Positions 33,331-45,789 of a stretch of 64,000 nucleotides of DNA are shown here, piece after piece. Both the position numbers and the translations under genes were made by a program. The stretch comes from Micrasema longulum (lineage: Eukaryota; Arthropoda; Insecta; Trichoptera; Brachycentridae): positions 1 to 64,000 of the forward strand of contig JAGVSM010001232.1 of assembly GCA_022494885.1 (NCBI GenBank), read 5' to 3'. How positions within the stretch are numbered: position 1 is the stretch's first letter; every line of letters begins with the position of its first letter. The notes beneath the pieces were generated by a model. The model was not told where the DNA came from. It was given only the letters and a program-made list of their open reading frames with translations, and made no database searches.

Positions 33331-36300
33331 TTGAAATTTGTTGCGAGAGAGAGAAAACATTTTTGAGAAGAAATTGCGTAAGTCTAGGCATTAACACAGG
33401 GCTTGTAATCTGTCATTAGCCAGTTTTTGTGGCCATTTTACACACTATGTACATTTGCCATCCTATTTATGTTCAAAGATCCACATGTCTTCAACGTTTT
33501 TGTCTGTTGCCTTTAACTATCAACGCGATTCCAAAATATGAACAACTGAAGGAATTTATTATGAAAAAATCAACTTGTTGAATTTCTGGACAAAACGAAT
33601 ATGATAAGTTATGAAAGAACAATTGAGAAACAATTAATATTCTTGTAAATCAGATCTTAATAAAATAATAGATGATTGGAAATAAGATATTGTCAAAAAT
33701 ATGTATTAGCTGTTTTTTTACATTTTCTATTTTTCTAATATTCTTGTTCTATCAATAACAAAATTAGAATTCATTGGAATAAAATAAAATGTCTTAAATT
33801 GGTTTGAAACTTACGTTAATAACAAATTTTAAAAACTGAAAGTAAAAAATATAATTTCAGAACTAAAAGACAATAACCAAAGAGTACTCCGAGGCTCTGT
33901 GCTAAGGCCTTAATTATTTATCATATGTATATATGATAAATAACATATATATATAAATATATGTCATACATCGGTGAATCTCTAAAATATTGTAGAATCA
34001 AACTATTTGCAAAATAATGATGAAACAGTAATGAATAAGATTAAATATGATTTCGGAAATATTATTAAACTAAACTAACTAAATTTAAATAGTACAAATA
34101 ATACCCGCAATACTTTTGCTAAAAAGACATTTTAAAATATACACATTTGTTTTTCTCAATATTTTTTCTTCGTTAGTATAAATGGTCATTTGACATTAAG
34201 TTAACCAAACGAAGACCGCATTTAAAACTGGACGTTTTTATGGGTTTACGGATGGTAAAAGTTCCCACAGTTCCAACAGTTTTGTTAAATAAAACAAAAC
34301 TGTTGGAACTCGCCGATGGTAAATTTTAATAGTGCCATAATCCAAAGTGAAAATACGGAAATACGTTTGTTTGAAAAGAAAAGTAGGACGGCATTTTCTT
34401 TTTAGATTAAACATTATAAAATTTACGTGCCAAACTTAACAAAAAAAAAATTAGTAAAACTGTTCGGATAAACGTAAAAGAGAAAAAGCCCAATGCGTGA
34501 AATATGGGCCTTCTGGACATTCAAGGGTCCGTTTTACAGATTTAGCTAAGTGTGTAATATTGAAATAAAAAATATTCCATTGACCGGAAATACATTAAAC
34601 TATTAAACCTGTAAATTCAAACAATCAGTTAACATTAACTTTTTACCATTGTTCATGTTTGCAATAACTTCATACTTGTATTTTTATTTATTTAAAAATA
34701 TCGATATTCCATAATACCTATGACTATATAGTATTGACAATAAGGCTCTAACAACTTATTAAGTATATTCCCATCATAACGTTTCTATAAAAGAGTAGGC
34801 AGAGAGGATAGAACGACACACCGACAAAAAAGAAAAAAATGTCCATTCATGCATATTTTCTACACACACTTATACATTTGAAATTGAAAATCAGTGACAA
34901 ACTGTTGGTTTCGAACATATTTAAAATAATTAAAATATCATCTTTAAAGCCTAATGCGCGCCTGATGGAGCATAATGTGCTGTACGATAAAATAAATTAA
35001 GCTTATCGCAACTATTTACTGTAAAATAAGGCGACCGATCTCACGCTTTAGGTGCTAGTTTGACAAATGTTGACCATCCCAGGAATTCAGCCCGGAGCTT
35101 CTATCCAATGGCGAACGGTCCACATAAGCGATTATGCGCAGCTCCCCATTATATTTTATTATCGATATTAATGTTTTATTCAAATAGTATTTATGAAAAA
35201 AGAAAAATATTATTGCCAGCGATTGTATTTCACTCAAAAAATAAATACAAATATTTATAAAGCATGGCCAGCCCGTTCCTAGTAAAATTAGAAATTTGTG
35301 GATTACAACAACTTTTTTCTCCGCATATAAGAGTCACTTTATTTAAATCTTCAAACGTTTAAATATAATTTTAAAAAAAGTACTACTTTCCGTTGGTAAA
35401 ATAGGGTTGACATTAATGACCACTAGATTTTTTCATCCGCCTGATTTAACGTAGAACACGGTTTATTTTACGTTTTTAGAAAAAATATAACGGGATTTCG
35501 CATAATTGGTTTGCTTGAACTGGAATGTATTACTGCGATAGATAGATAATCGGTGAACGGCCAAAATGTATAGATAAATGTAAAGTATAATGAAAAATAT
35601 AATAATCAAAACTCGAAAATCTGGTTTAGTTTTACACCGAAAACTGTAGTTTTCACATGCTCAGATACTTCATGCTCACTTATATCATTTCATTATTTAT
35701 TCACCCATAAAGATTTATCGAATCTCTGTTTTGGTCTAGTATACTTAATTATCTAAAACATTATGCATTGCACGTGCATTCAGTAACTTAAATCAACAAG
35801 TAATTTAATATTCTTGCTTTTTTTACAATGTATTTATTAGAAAACATTCAATGTAAAAGTTTTTAAAAATGAGAGCAAAGATTTTTATAATCTGGATTGA
35901 AAAACTGGCCCTACCGATCACGCATTTAGTTTGTTTATTTGGAGGATTTTTTAAAAGTGTATTTACTTTAGATACTTGTTTATGATTGAATCCGTAAACA
36001 AAAAAACTATTAGTTTTAAAATATTGTATTTAAGTAAGTACCTAAGTACTTGTTTGTAAGTACTTGTTATTTCAAAACGTAAAATAATTCATTTTCAAAT
36101 TTAGGATTCTGTTTGCAAACGTCAAACTTACTCTTCTCACCAACAGGGGTGTATTTTTTTAAGAATGCAATTTTCAAAAATGTATCAAATGCCAGTTGAT
36201 ATTATTTAGATATTACCGAAAGTCTAGTAAAACGAAATAAACGGGTAGAAATTATAAGAAAATCTAGGAAATATTCTGATTGCGATCTATTAAAAACGAA

Positions 36301-36550
36301 TTTCGTTGGTAAACATCCAAAAACAAACTTTTTTTATCTACTAAAAAATAACATCTTGACAATTTTATATTATATGCATTCTCGTCAAACGCAACCCTGG
36401 TGATGGATAAAAAAACATTTACGTTATATTTTTTTTTTTACTTAATAAATTGAAGTTTTTAATAGCTATAAACACGATCGTGGCTAAAATCTTCATTTCG
36501 CTGATAAACGCACGTAAATCGGTCCTGTAGTTATTCAGTCCATCGAGGAC
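33331..36550. other. AT-rich intronic stretch with two hairpins
   Basis: No coding frame is recognised. A palindrome ATTTATCATA / TATGATAAAT lies at 33916-33941 and a perfect 17-bp hairpin at 34270-34309. Minus frame 35237-35055 and + frame 35060-35260 are mutual shadows without motifs. Confidence 0.35.
34270..34309. repeat. Perfect 17-bp hairpin
   Basis: GTTCCAACAGTTTTGTT (34270-34286) is exactly complementary to 34293-34309 across the loop AAATAA. The near-direct phrases GGATGGTAAA and CGATGGTAAA flank it. Confidence 0.85.
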
Positions 36551-36559
36551 ACACAAACA

Positions 36560-36625
36560 AACATTGCCTTTTATGTATCTACGAGCTGAACCCGGCAATG
36601 CTTTGCTATGGGTAGATATGAGATT
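36560..36625 (-). repeat. Fragment of the 1.2-kb dispersed repeat, reversed
   Basis: TACGAGCTGAACCCGGCAAT and GCTTTGCTATGG are the reverse complement of the terminal block at 17085-17130 and 44820-44850. More diverged related phrases (GGTACTTGTTTAT, TTGAATTCCAAAACTAAA) follow to about 36850. Confidence 0.6.
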
Positions 36626-37770
36626 TTGCTAAAAAGAATTAATGAACACAATCGAAAGTTTGTCAAAACTATTCGAATTAATGGAAAAACTTTTTTCATT
36701 GATGATTAAGTACTTGGGTACTTTTTTATGATTGAATTCCAAAACTAAAAACTATTAATATTCAAATATTGAATTAAGGTTGGCACCTAGGTACTTGTTT
36801 ATTGTTGAATTCCAAAACTAAATTAAGTTTAATTAAAAACTCCTTCGACTTCATAGAATTGGCAATTAATGCACTGCGTTCTCTTAATGCTTCAAATAAC
36901 TATTTACGGGAAATATAAACAGACTTTCCAAAAAATAACAAGAATGTTAAAGAGGCGAAAAAAGATGGTAACAATTTAAATATTGCATAAAAGCTAAGAC
37001 TACGGTTTATAATACGCGTCTATTTTTTAATGGGGACAAATGGGGTTTTGTTGCTAAACGCTCATTGAAATATGCGTTTAAAACGCACAAAAAAGACAAA
37101 ATTAGTGGTTCATTTAATGGAGTTAAAATATCACTTGCATATGATAATTTGATATAGTTAAATAAATTTAATTAAAAATTTATTGAAAAACGTCAGCCAA
37201 AACAAATTTCTCCAAAAGTCACTTAATACACAAATGCCTTTGCCCAAGCGTCAGAGCGAACTGAAAAATGCAATTCCAAACATTTAGTGTACGGCTCATT
37301 TCGCATCGTTGTCAAGCTGCACCCTATCGACTGAAATAAATTAACACAAAGTTTACATAGACTATTGTACTACACTAAAAAACGTTAATTTATTTTTTTT
37401 ATTAAAGTTTTGAAAACCACTTAGTTCGGGTTTTTTTTTTATTTCATCCACAGTGCGCCAGTTGCGAAATAATAATGTGCTGTTCCTCGATCAACACAGC
37501 TAAAACTATGGCTTGCATGCACCAATGTCCCTAATTGTGTCGTATTGTAAACTCGAGACAAGATCTGGACTTTTTTGGTGTAAGTCTTTATAGATTTAAA
37601 CAATCACTAAGATAGACCGGATCTTGTCTTGAGGTAGTAGTATATTTTTTTTGTCCTAGCTTTAATTTTATTAAGTTGCATTTTATTTTGTAAGTGCCTG
37701 TATTTATTATAAGAAAATGTATTTTACTTCGTTAGAATGGAATGTATAAGTCCGACAAATAAATAAATAA
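36626..37770. other. AT-rich intronic stretch ending in a LINE-like tail
   Basis: No coding sequence. Imperfect inverted arms CTCGAGACAAGATCTGG (37552-37568) and 37617-37633 match at 15 of 17 bases across about 48 bases. The stretch ends in AATAAATAAATAA (about 37757-37769), a LINE-type tail that abuts hAT-like copy B. Confidence 0.4.
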
Positions 37771-39122
37771 GACCATAATAGTAAGAAAACACGGAAGAAA
37801 AATCAAAACAAAAAACACATAAGTTTGGTAAAAAGAACTTGAGTGCGAGTATATTGAAAAAATATTAGAAAAATTGGAAAACACAAGATAAGGTTTGATA
37901 TTGTTCTTACAAAGCTGGTTGCGATTAGATTCGATAGAACAGTGGTTTGTGTGCCAGTAACATGCCAATATCGTTCCACATTGTCATATTTTTGTAAATT
38001 TCAATGGAACTACAATTGGGCTCAGAAGATTCAAGGGAGAAATAGATAAATTGTTATATGGCAAGAAGCTGCCTATAGTTTTATTCACCTGAATATTCTA
38101 GCAAGCTACCTGAAGTCACTAATGAGAAAGGTTTAAGCACTGACCAGCTATACTTAATGGACATTGTGAAATTATCAACTTATGACATTGCAATTAAAGT
38201 CTGTAAATGACATTGTGGGTGTTCATCAACCGCAAATAGTAATCATAAGCTGTATGCGTCTCACAATAATCCGCTTGAGATTTAAGTGACATTAAAGACT
38301 ATCATTTAATTGAATTGTTATGATCCATTTCAAAAAAAGACTAACTTTGTATCCTGATAATGTTATTTTATCAGTGCTTGCTGACAAGAGAAAACACCTA
38401 AGAAAAAATAGTTTTCAGGAGAATTCCGAGAGCCTGCAAAATAAAACGGACTACACTCGCAACATGCATTCGAATATTTTTATTTCTAGAATGTGATATT
38501 TGTGCCACAGATTATGATGATTTGACTTTAAAAAATAATCTGGCAGAGCCTCGAATGACTGAACAATTTACCTATAAAATGATTTCAGAAGCAATAGGAG
38601 ACACTTCGATTATTAATGAGGCCATACTACCTTCCACCAAGAGGTTTTCTTGTCACAGTCAAGCCACACGAATTGTAAAAGCATCAGTTTCTGTCTGCAA
38701 AAAAGAAAAAAGAAACAGGTTTTTAAAAAATTGCAAAAATTAAGAAAACTAATGCCAATGTTTAAGACTAGTAATAACCGTCCACTGGAATTTTGATGTT
38801 TTTATTAACATAAAATGATAAAAAATTCTGAAACTGCTTAAAACATATTATTTATAAAAATACTGTGTCTAATTTGTTAATGTATAACCTTTTCAATAAA
38901 TACTAAAATAAAATATTTAAAAATTTTCATACCCAAAAAAAAATATTTTTTTTATACTACCATGAAAATGTTAAAATACCTAAACTTTAACAGTCTCGCG
39001 GCAAAAGTTATCGTACAAATATATTTTTTTGTTTATTTTTCCCGTAATCTGTAGGCTACAGAACATCTTTTCCGCATAAGGTCATTTCCAATGTTCAACA
39101 AATTAGAAATCGAACCACCCTA
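37771..39122 (+). mobile_element. hAT-like transposon, copy B, left-truncated
   Basis: Collinear with copy A reversed, starting abruptly behind a LINE-type tail and ending with the family terminus CGAACCACCCTA. The following octamer ATAAACAT fits nTnnnnAn, but its partner was not found because the left end is missing. The frame 38522-38743 (LAEPRMTEQFTYKMISEAIG) is shared with copy C and ends in a basic tail, so it is probably the end of the element's protein. It matches no family known to me. Another sense stretch upstream (DIVLTKLVAIRFDRTVVCVP, about 37900) is also shared. Confidence 0.75.
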
Positions 39123-39130
39123 ATAAACAT

Positions 39131-40230
39131 CCAGGAGTACCTCACACAAGATAATACAGTCTTATTTGCTGCTACTCGTGCTAAAGCCAAGGAGTCGGGG
39201 CTACAAGTTTTATATTTATATTTAGTGGATAATTATTTGACGACCGCTACACGGTGTATAGAAGAGATCGTGAATCAAGTGCGTCAACACGTTAAGAGGG
39301 AGGGGGAGTACTAGTTTATATTTCTAATAAATTAATTTCAACAAGAAGAGTAATGACGAAGACCTATGGATAGATATTAAGCCTTCTGCTAACACAAATA
39401 CTCATATTTACATTTGTATTTTGTATACTCCACCAAATCGCTCTGCTGATTTTTGCTGCCATCAGTTTAGTAAAATTCAAAATATTTATATTCAACAAAA
39501 GACAAATTCAGAATCTCAGTTCATAATAATTGGAGATTTTAATATATCAGAAATAAAATGGGACCCTGACAGCACATTTGATAGCAAAATATTATATCCT
39601 TCTAATTATGTGAGTCCAAAAGCCCAGCATTTAGTTAACATGTCACTCATATGTAAATTCTATTAATTTAATAATCTACTTAACTCAAATGATAAAATCC
39701 TAGACCTAGTTTTTTCTGATAAAACAAATATACATGTTTTTCCAGCTGCGGGTTTATCAAACATAGATCACCATCACCCTCCATTTAGTATAAATATTAA
39801 CTTGAAAAGAATCAGATTTCTAAAATTAAATAATTTTGATGGTAAATATAATTTCAAAAAGGAAATTTTTATAGATGTCACCAAGAGCTACTGTCCACAG
39901 ACTGCAACTTATTGTTTAATAATATTAAAGATGTCCACAGTGCAGTAGTTCTACGACAAACTAAAGAACAAAATTGACAAATAATTTATTCCTAAAAAAA
40001 GATCAAAATCAAATAATTGCTACCCACTATGGCTTAGTCACTCATAAAACTTCTGAAGGAAAAAAATAAAATAAGACTCAGAGCTTAAAAATATATTAAT
40101 GTTTGTTTGCTGATGATTTGAAACTATCGCAAAATTAAATTTGAATCTGATCAAACACTATTGCAAAATGACTTGGATACACTAAGTGATTGTTGTAATC
40201 AAAACGACATGGTTTGAAACATTGATAAAT
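39131..40230 (+). pseudogene. Jockey-like LINE relic, endonuclease and RT fragments (5' half)
   Basis: + frames read RYTVYRRDRESSAST, then EGGGVLVYISNKLIS, then the frame 39421-39666 with CILYTPPNRS-like text and IIIGDFNISEIKWD. Next come ILDLVFSD and LSNIDHHHPPFSI, where the catalytic S-D-H block has become IDH. This is the endonuclease domain from the middle to its end. After an internal deletion, RT motif C survives as FADDLKLS-like text (about 40100), then DLDTLSDCCNQNDM. The frame is cut at 40230 by the TIR element and resumes at 42493 with NVMLYSLPKIEKK. Confidence 0.72.
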
Positions 40231-42492
40231 GTGACGCTAAAAATCAAACGTGCCCATCTCCACCGTTCGTCAAACTGAGTAAATCAACGGTTTTTCTATG
40301 AGCGATTAATATAATCACGGAGTTCCCGTAGTGCTATTCTATAAATGTACTTTGATTAAAAAATACGATTTCAAAAGTGAGTTTTAGTCACAATTCGTTA
40401 AAAAACTCGGAAATTGCATTTAAATTTTGGAGATGTCCATGTTTGTTTTGCACTGTCTAGATTTGGTCAGTTTTAAAATAAAGCGCATTGGAGATGAACT
40501 GTTTTGTTTTGCACTCTATCATTCGTGTCTCTCCAAAAACCAACAGGGATGTGCTAAGATAAAAGTCACATTATAAAAAAAAAACATGTTTATTAAAATT
40601 AATAAAAACAAAATTAGATCTTTAGCAATAATTAAAAGCACAACACTCTAGATAACGCAACGTTAACAAAAATAGGAATATACTCGTATAAAAGAACAAT
40701 AATTTAAATCTGATACATTATAAATTGTATATTTACAATGCAATTTAGTACATCATCAACATTCTCATTTTCCCATCTACACCCAGTGGTCCATAGAGAA
40801 CTTAATTGTATGATACATAAAGGCAAAATGTAAATTTAACGCTTCAGATCTAGTCCAAGGATTATGAAATATTACAAAATAAACCCATTTAATTGATACA
40901 TTTATCTCAATGTTGCCGGGAATTAAACCCAGTTAAATCATTGCTTTTTAGGGTTTAATAGTACAGAGAAAAATTTCATAAATTGTAGCAGGAAATTGTT
41001 TTGTTAAATTTTGTTTGAATACTTATAAAAAAATTGTGAAATTCTAAAATATCCCTTGATTTCAATTGGGTGTACTAAAAATCATTTTTTGTGACTACAT
41101 TTTGGTTTTATAGGTAATCCCGGAACTGAGCATCTGAAAATTTTCGTACGAAATATTTTTTTATTTAAGAATATTGTATTTAATAATTTGATTAAAAACA
41201 GTCAAAGTTCCTTTATTATGCACGTTTAACAACTTAAAATACAGAAACATTTCATTCAGAGACAAATAATGCACACTTTTGTGTTTTTTTTTAAAAAAAA
41301 GATCCAACTTAGATGGATTTTCATTAAAACTGTTTTCAAAATTATACTGAATTTTTAACCGAATTTCATAATAAGGGAGTTTAGTGTTTTTTTAATTTAT
41401 TTTTAATTAAAAAAAAATTTCAAACTAAGCCATTTTTTTTATCAGCGCTATGATTTTTTACAGTTTTGTATTTTTTTTAATTACTCCGCTTGTGACGTTG
41501 TTTCAAGTTCTCTTTCCCTTATCTTCGCTAAATTTTGATGATTTTTCAGTTGATTTACGATAAACCGGAAATATATCACAATTTTCTTACCATTGGTTAA
41601 TCCGGAAGAATAAGTAACGTCGTCCAAGGTAGTTCTTTTTTATTGAAATTTTTTTAATTCTTTTTTCACTCATTTTAAAGAAATTTTTTTACATACAATT
41701 TTCGTAGGGCTGCATTTTGTCATTAGGAAGTTCGGTTTCAAGCCCTAATTTCCAAATTAGACTTAAGCAAGTCAAACTTTTTCTAAAATATCTATAAAAA
41801 AGTTAAGTATTGCTTTATTAAAAAAACAATAAATACGAACGAAGTTATTACAATAAATTATTACTAACAGGTTTTTAAAAAATATTTTTATGTAAGCCAC
41901 TTAAAATAAAGATGATCTAAATATATTTTTAAAATAAATATTTTTAAAAAATGCCGTACGTCCTTATTTATATAGATAAAAGTAAATTAAATGATAACAA
42001 AAAATAATGTAAATAGGGACAGCCCTAGCAAGTTTACGACGTTAACTGTCATAAAACAGTTGAATTTCGAAATCACTTTACAGTTTTTCAGTCGTATTTG
42101 TACGTTTATGCTGTAATTAGATATAGTAACCTTTCGTGCTTTATTTGCAGTCACTTTTTCTACATCAGTCGTATTGTTTTCCATTATTAAACACTTAAAA
42201 ACTCGAAAAGCATACACCGCAAGAACAACAATCTTTTGGGCAATGGAAGCCATCTTGATAAAATACTACTATCTTATTGGCTCGAACGGATATGGACACG
42301 TTTGATTTGAAACACTCAATGGACATGGCCACGTTTGAAAATTAATACGATTTTGAAATGGTTTTTTTAGCAAAAATAAAAGAGACTGAGTTGTTTAAAC
42401 TTAATATTATTGTGTAAAACATCATAAGCATTAATATTAACCAAAAATCTTTACGGTGGCTGGAGATGGCCACGTTTGTTTTTTAGCGTCAC
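40231..42492. mobile_element. Unclassified TIR DNA element (2.26 kb)
   Basis: The ends are inverted repeats of about 40 bases starting GTGACGCTAAAAA at both termini, sharing CAAACGTG and CCATCTCCA further in. It interrupts one continuous LINE reading frame, so the borders are known independently of the termini. Variants of GGCCACGTTTG recur near both ends. Inside, the minus frame 42253-41987 (88 codons, MENNTTDVEKVTANKARKVT from an internal Met) is unrecognised. The rest is AT-rich. No clear target duplication was found, and the superfamily is not established; it is probably a non-autonomous derivative. Confidence 0.78.
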
Positions 42493-43610
42493 TAATGTTA
42501 TGCTTTACAGTTTACCAAAAATCGAGAAAAAAAAGCATTTTCGTATTATATAGATAATGTTTTGTTGAAAAATGTAGGAATAATACGTGATTTGGGAATT
42601 ACCTTAGATTCAAAATTTGTGTTTGATAGTCACATTACATTGAAAATGTTTGGATTCATCCTTAGGACAACAAAACCATTTAAAAACCATCAATCTCCTA
42701 TAAAATTATACAACTCTCTAGTAAGAAGTAAAATGGAGCACGGATAAACCATTTGGAATCCACATTACAATAAATATACATGTGTTGTTGAATCTGTATA
42801 AAAAAAAATTCTCAGACTTTTATCACAGAAATGTCAATTGGGCTCCACACTAAATAGTTACGAAAAGAGACTCTAACACTTTAACTTAAAAAATTTAGAA
42901 ACTAGAAAAAATGTAAATGACTTGTTATATTTATAGAATATTGTAAATGGTAGATTGGAAAGTTCAAGCTGTTTAAGTACTATGAAAATTCGTGTTCCCA
43001 ATGATCATACGTTAAAAAACCCAAAAACATTCCACATAGATTCATTTTAGAATAATGTGTCTTTCTTCAATCCTGTGTCAAGAATGTGCAGATTATACAA
43101 CACCATTGAAAACGTAGAAATCGACACTTCTTACGGTGGATTTTTTAGGTTTAAGAGGTGCATACACAATGCGTTTTTACATTGATATATTATTTTTTTC
43201 ATTTAATTTTGATGGATTACTTTGCTGGTTTTATTTCTATGCATACTTTGTTTATTGTTTTTATTAGTATTTTATGAATTCTTTTTATTTGTTTTATATC
43301 AATAAATGATTTTTTTTTATAATTTAATTTTGATAATTTTTATTATTCATTTCATTTAAATACGTATTTTATTCATGCTTATTTTATTATTTATTCGTAC
43401 AATTTTGCAATCTTTTTTCAATTTTTACAATCATTTACTCTCAACTCAATTTAATAATTTATTTTACTCATTTTATATAAATATGTATTCAGTTCGTGTT
43501 TACATGTAATTGATGAAAAATAAGTAGTGTCTATTTATTTTGTATTGTTTCAATATTTTTTGTATTATGTATTATTTTTCATTGTTTGTAAACCAAATAA
43601 ATAAATAAAT
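42493..43610 (+). pseudogene. Jockey-like LINE relic, RT C-terminus and 3' tail (3' half)
   Basis: Continuation of the 39131-40230 LINE. The + frames read VGIIRDLGITLDSKFVFDSH, then SPIKLYNSLVRSKMEHG, a stop, and TIWNPHYNKY. After further stops they give KNLETRKNVNDLLYL and NPVSRMCRLYNTIENVEID. The L-G-I-x-L-D, L-V-R-S-x-x-E-x-x-x-x-W-N-P and R-M-C-R-L-x-N blocks match the Jockey C-terminal region. The 3' region ends in an AAAT-unit tail (about 43594-43610), directly followed by the second copy of the 1.2-kb repeat. Confidence 0.78.
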
Positions 43611-44877
43611 GGAAAATTGTGTTTTTCATCGATTTTCTAGGGTTGCATTCGACTAAAATGCATAAATTGAAAAATTCGGAGGATGTTGTTTTTTGTATTT
43701 TAACGCTAACAAGCAAAAATGATTTTAATGGATTAGTAGTAATGCTTAAATAATTTCGAATGACATTTGATACATTTTTGAAAAACGGATTCTTACATAA
43801 AATTCACCACTGTTGGTAAATAGGGCAGAGTTTGAAATTTGCAAAAAAAATATTTATTTGAAAATGAATAATTATTTACAGTTTTGAAATTCAACTTTTA
43901 ACAAATACCTAGGTACAAACTTATCAATAAAAAGTTACACCATCTTTTTAACGTTTATTCGAACGGTTTTTACACGCTTTCACGACACAACCAAGCATTT
44001 TAGTTTCAAATTAAATGCAAGCTTACGTAAAAACCCGGCTGGCGATTAATGAACGACTTAATTTACGTAAGGCAGGACTGATAGTTTGGGCATGAGTTAA
44101 GTGTCATAATTTTAGAGGATTCCAGGTGCGCTTTTGTGTATAAATAGGTACATGGTTTTCATTAAGAACACCAAACCTGTTTCTATGGCTACATAAAAGC
44201 ATTACGAAGTAAAGTTTTGGGTAAGTATACTTAAAAATGTTTAATTTTAAGAGGAAACGCGGTCCGACTTTTCTTCATAAGAACGTATTCCCGTATTTTT
44301 TCTCCGGACTATGACAGTAGAGCAGTGTTAATTTTACACACTATAGATATTTACTATTGGCGTGTCCCTATTGTTGAGTTTGTACAAAAATAGTTTACTA
44401 TGAGAACTAGACACAGTTTTATCTGGTGTCTTCGGATGCACAGTGTACAAACTGTTTTTGGAAATCGCGAAACGTACCGATACTGAAAATTTTATTTTAA
44501 TACTTTGTCAAAAAGGAGAACAAAATCAGTTAACTTTTGAGGTGCGGAAAACAGGATAACGAAACGTCGATATTGTCTATCGTCTGACATGCAGTTGTCT
44601 TTTTTGCACAGTATCGGGGAGGTATTTGCAAGACAATGACAGGAAAATAATGTTCGAATACCCATTTATCAGTATTCTCTGTCCTCACAATTTATGTCAA
44701 CCGAATCACGAAAATAATCATGTATGCGTACATATTTAGTTTGGACTAAATACAGTTATTGATATCAGACTTTCGATTGTGTTAATTGAATATACATATA
44801 TAAGTATGAACTCAAGCAATAGCAAAGCATTGCCGGGTTCAGCTCGTATACTATAAAGCGTGTTGTCCAGATGTTTG
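43611..44877 (+). repeat. 1.2-kb dispersed repeat, copy 2
   Basis: Collinear with 15946-17150. Shared landmarks are TTTTCATCGATTTTCTA, TGGGCATGAGTTAAGTGTCA, CGTATTCCCGTATTTT, TTTGAGGTGCGGAAAAC and the terminal GCCGGGTTCAGCTCGTATAC. Lacks the extra tandem segment that follows copy 1. Confidence 0.7.
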
Positions 44878-45025
44878 TATACTTTTTTCAAGCTTCAAGC
44901 GTATGTCGGTAGATTATTAACTCCGATAGAAATATTAATATTTTTTCTCTAAAATAAGTTTGCCGATGCAATAAGTGATTAAAATAACTACACAGCACAA
45001 ATCACACTTATAATTAACAAAAGTA

Positions 45026-45789
45026 ATGGCTAAAAGAGATAAATTACGTGAAATTTCAAATATTTTCGAAAAGAGAATGTCAAGTTTTGAGGATAAACTT
45101 CTGCAAGCCAAAACTGAAGTCTCCGGAAAATCTTGTGCTGGTAATATGTCAGCGATAGATAAAATATTAAATGACTTTAAAAGCATCCGAATGAAGATGT
45201 TGGAAACGTTGATCTCACTCCGAGCGAGAGTCGACAGTCTGGAGCTGCGCGTGGATGTTTTGGAGGCAGCCGCCAGAAACAACGTTCTGCTGCTTCACGG
45301 GGCCGATGAACAGGATTCATCTCCGATTGATGTGATCTTATCAGACATCGGATGCACACCTAATACCGAAAACTATCGCGGCCGTTGAATTCGCACACAC
45401 GAGTTGGATAGAAATCTAATAATGGGGATCGACCGAGACCTATTCACTATATACACTGCTCAGATGTCGGGACAAAAAGAAATGTGTGGGTTCTGAAAAG
45501 GAAATTGAAAGGTACAAAATTTCTTTTAACCGAATATCTCACACCGCTGAGACACAAAATATTTTCAGAAGCACGTTAGAGTTTTAGGCCTGATTCTTGT
45601 TGGACAAGAGACGGTAAAGTTATTATTCACATGCCAGATGGATCCTTCAAGAATATCTGTACCGTGGAACAGCTTCAACTAGCGGCAGAATCTTGCAAAA
45701 CCACTGCCACTACTCAAAATTACTCCCGTAGCACAGGATCTTCAAACACCAAGAAAAGAGATCTTCGACCTAGAACGGTTGCTAAATAA
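45026..45789 (+). pseudogene. LINE ORF1 (nucleic-acid-binding) relic
   Basis: The + frame 45026-45388 is coiled-coil-like (KRMSSFEDKLLQAKTEVS, LISLRARVDSLELRVDVLEA, RNNVLLLHGADEQD). The passage from leucine-rich coil to R-x-N-x-L-x-x-x-G is the entry to the RRM of LINE ORF1 proteins. After frameshifts, VLKRKLKGTKFLLTEYLTPL, then SCWTRDGKVIIHMPDGSFKN and VEQLQLAAESCKT, match the C-terminal domain, with a stop at 45787-45789. It may be ORF1 of the LINE at 47212, but the 1.4-kb gap is unusually long. Confidence 0.65.

Noticed and set aside
37630..37640. let-7-like seed TGAGGTAGTAG
   Set aside because: Only 11 bases match; the following bases differ and there is no let-7-type precursor arm downstream. 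Chance or coincidence with an inverted pair is more likely.
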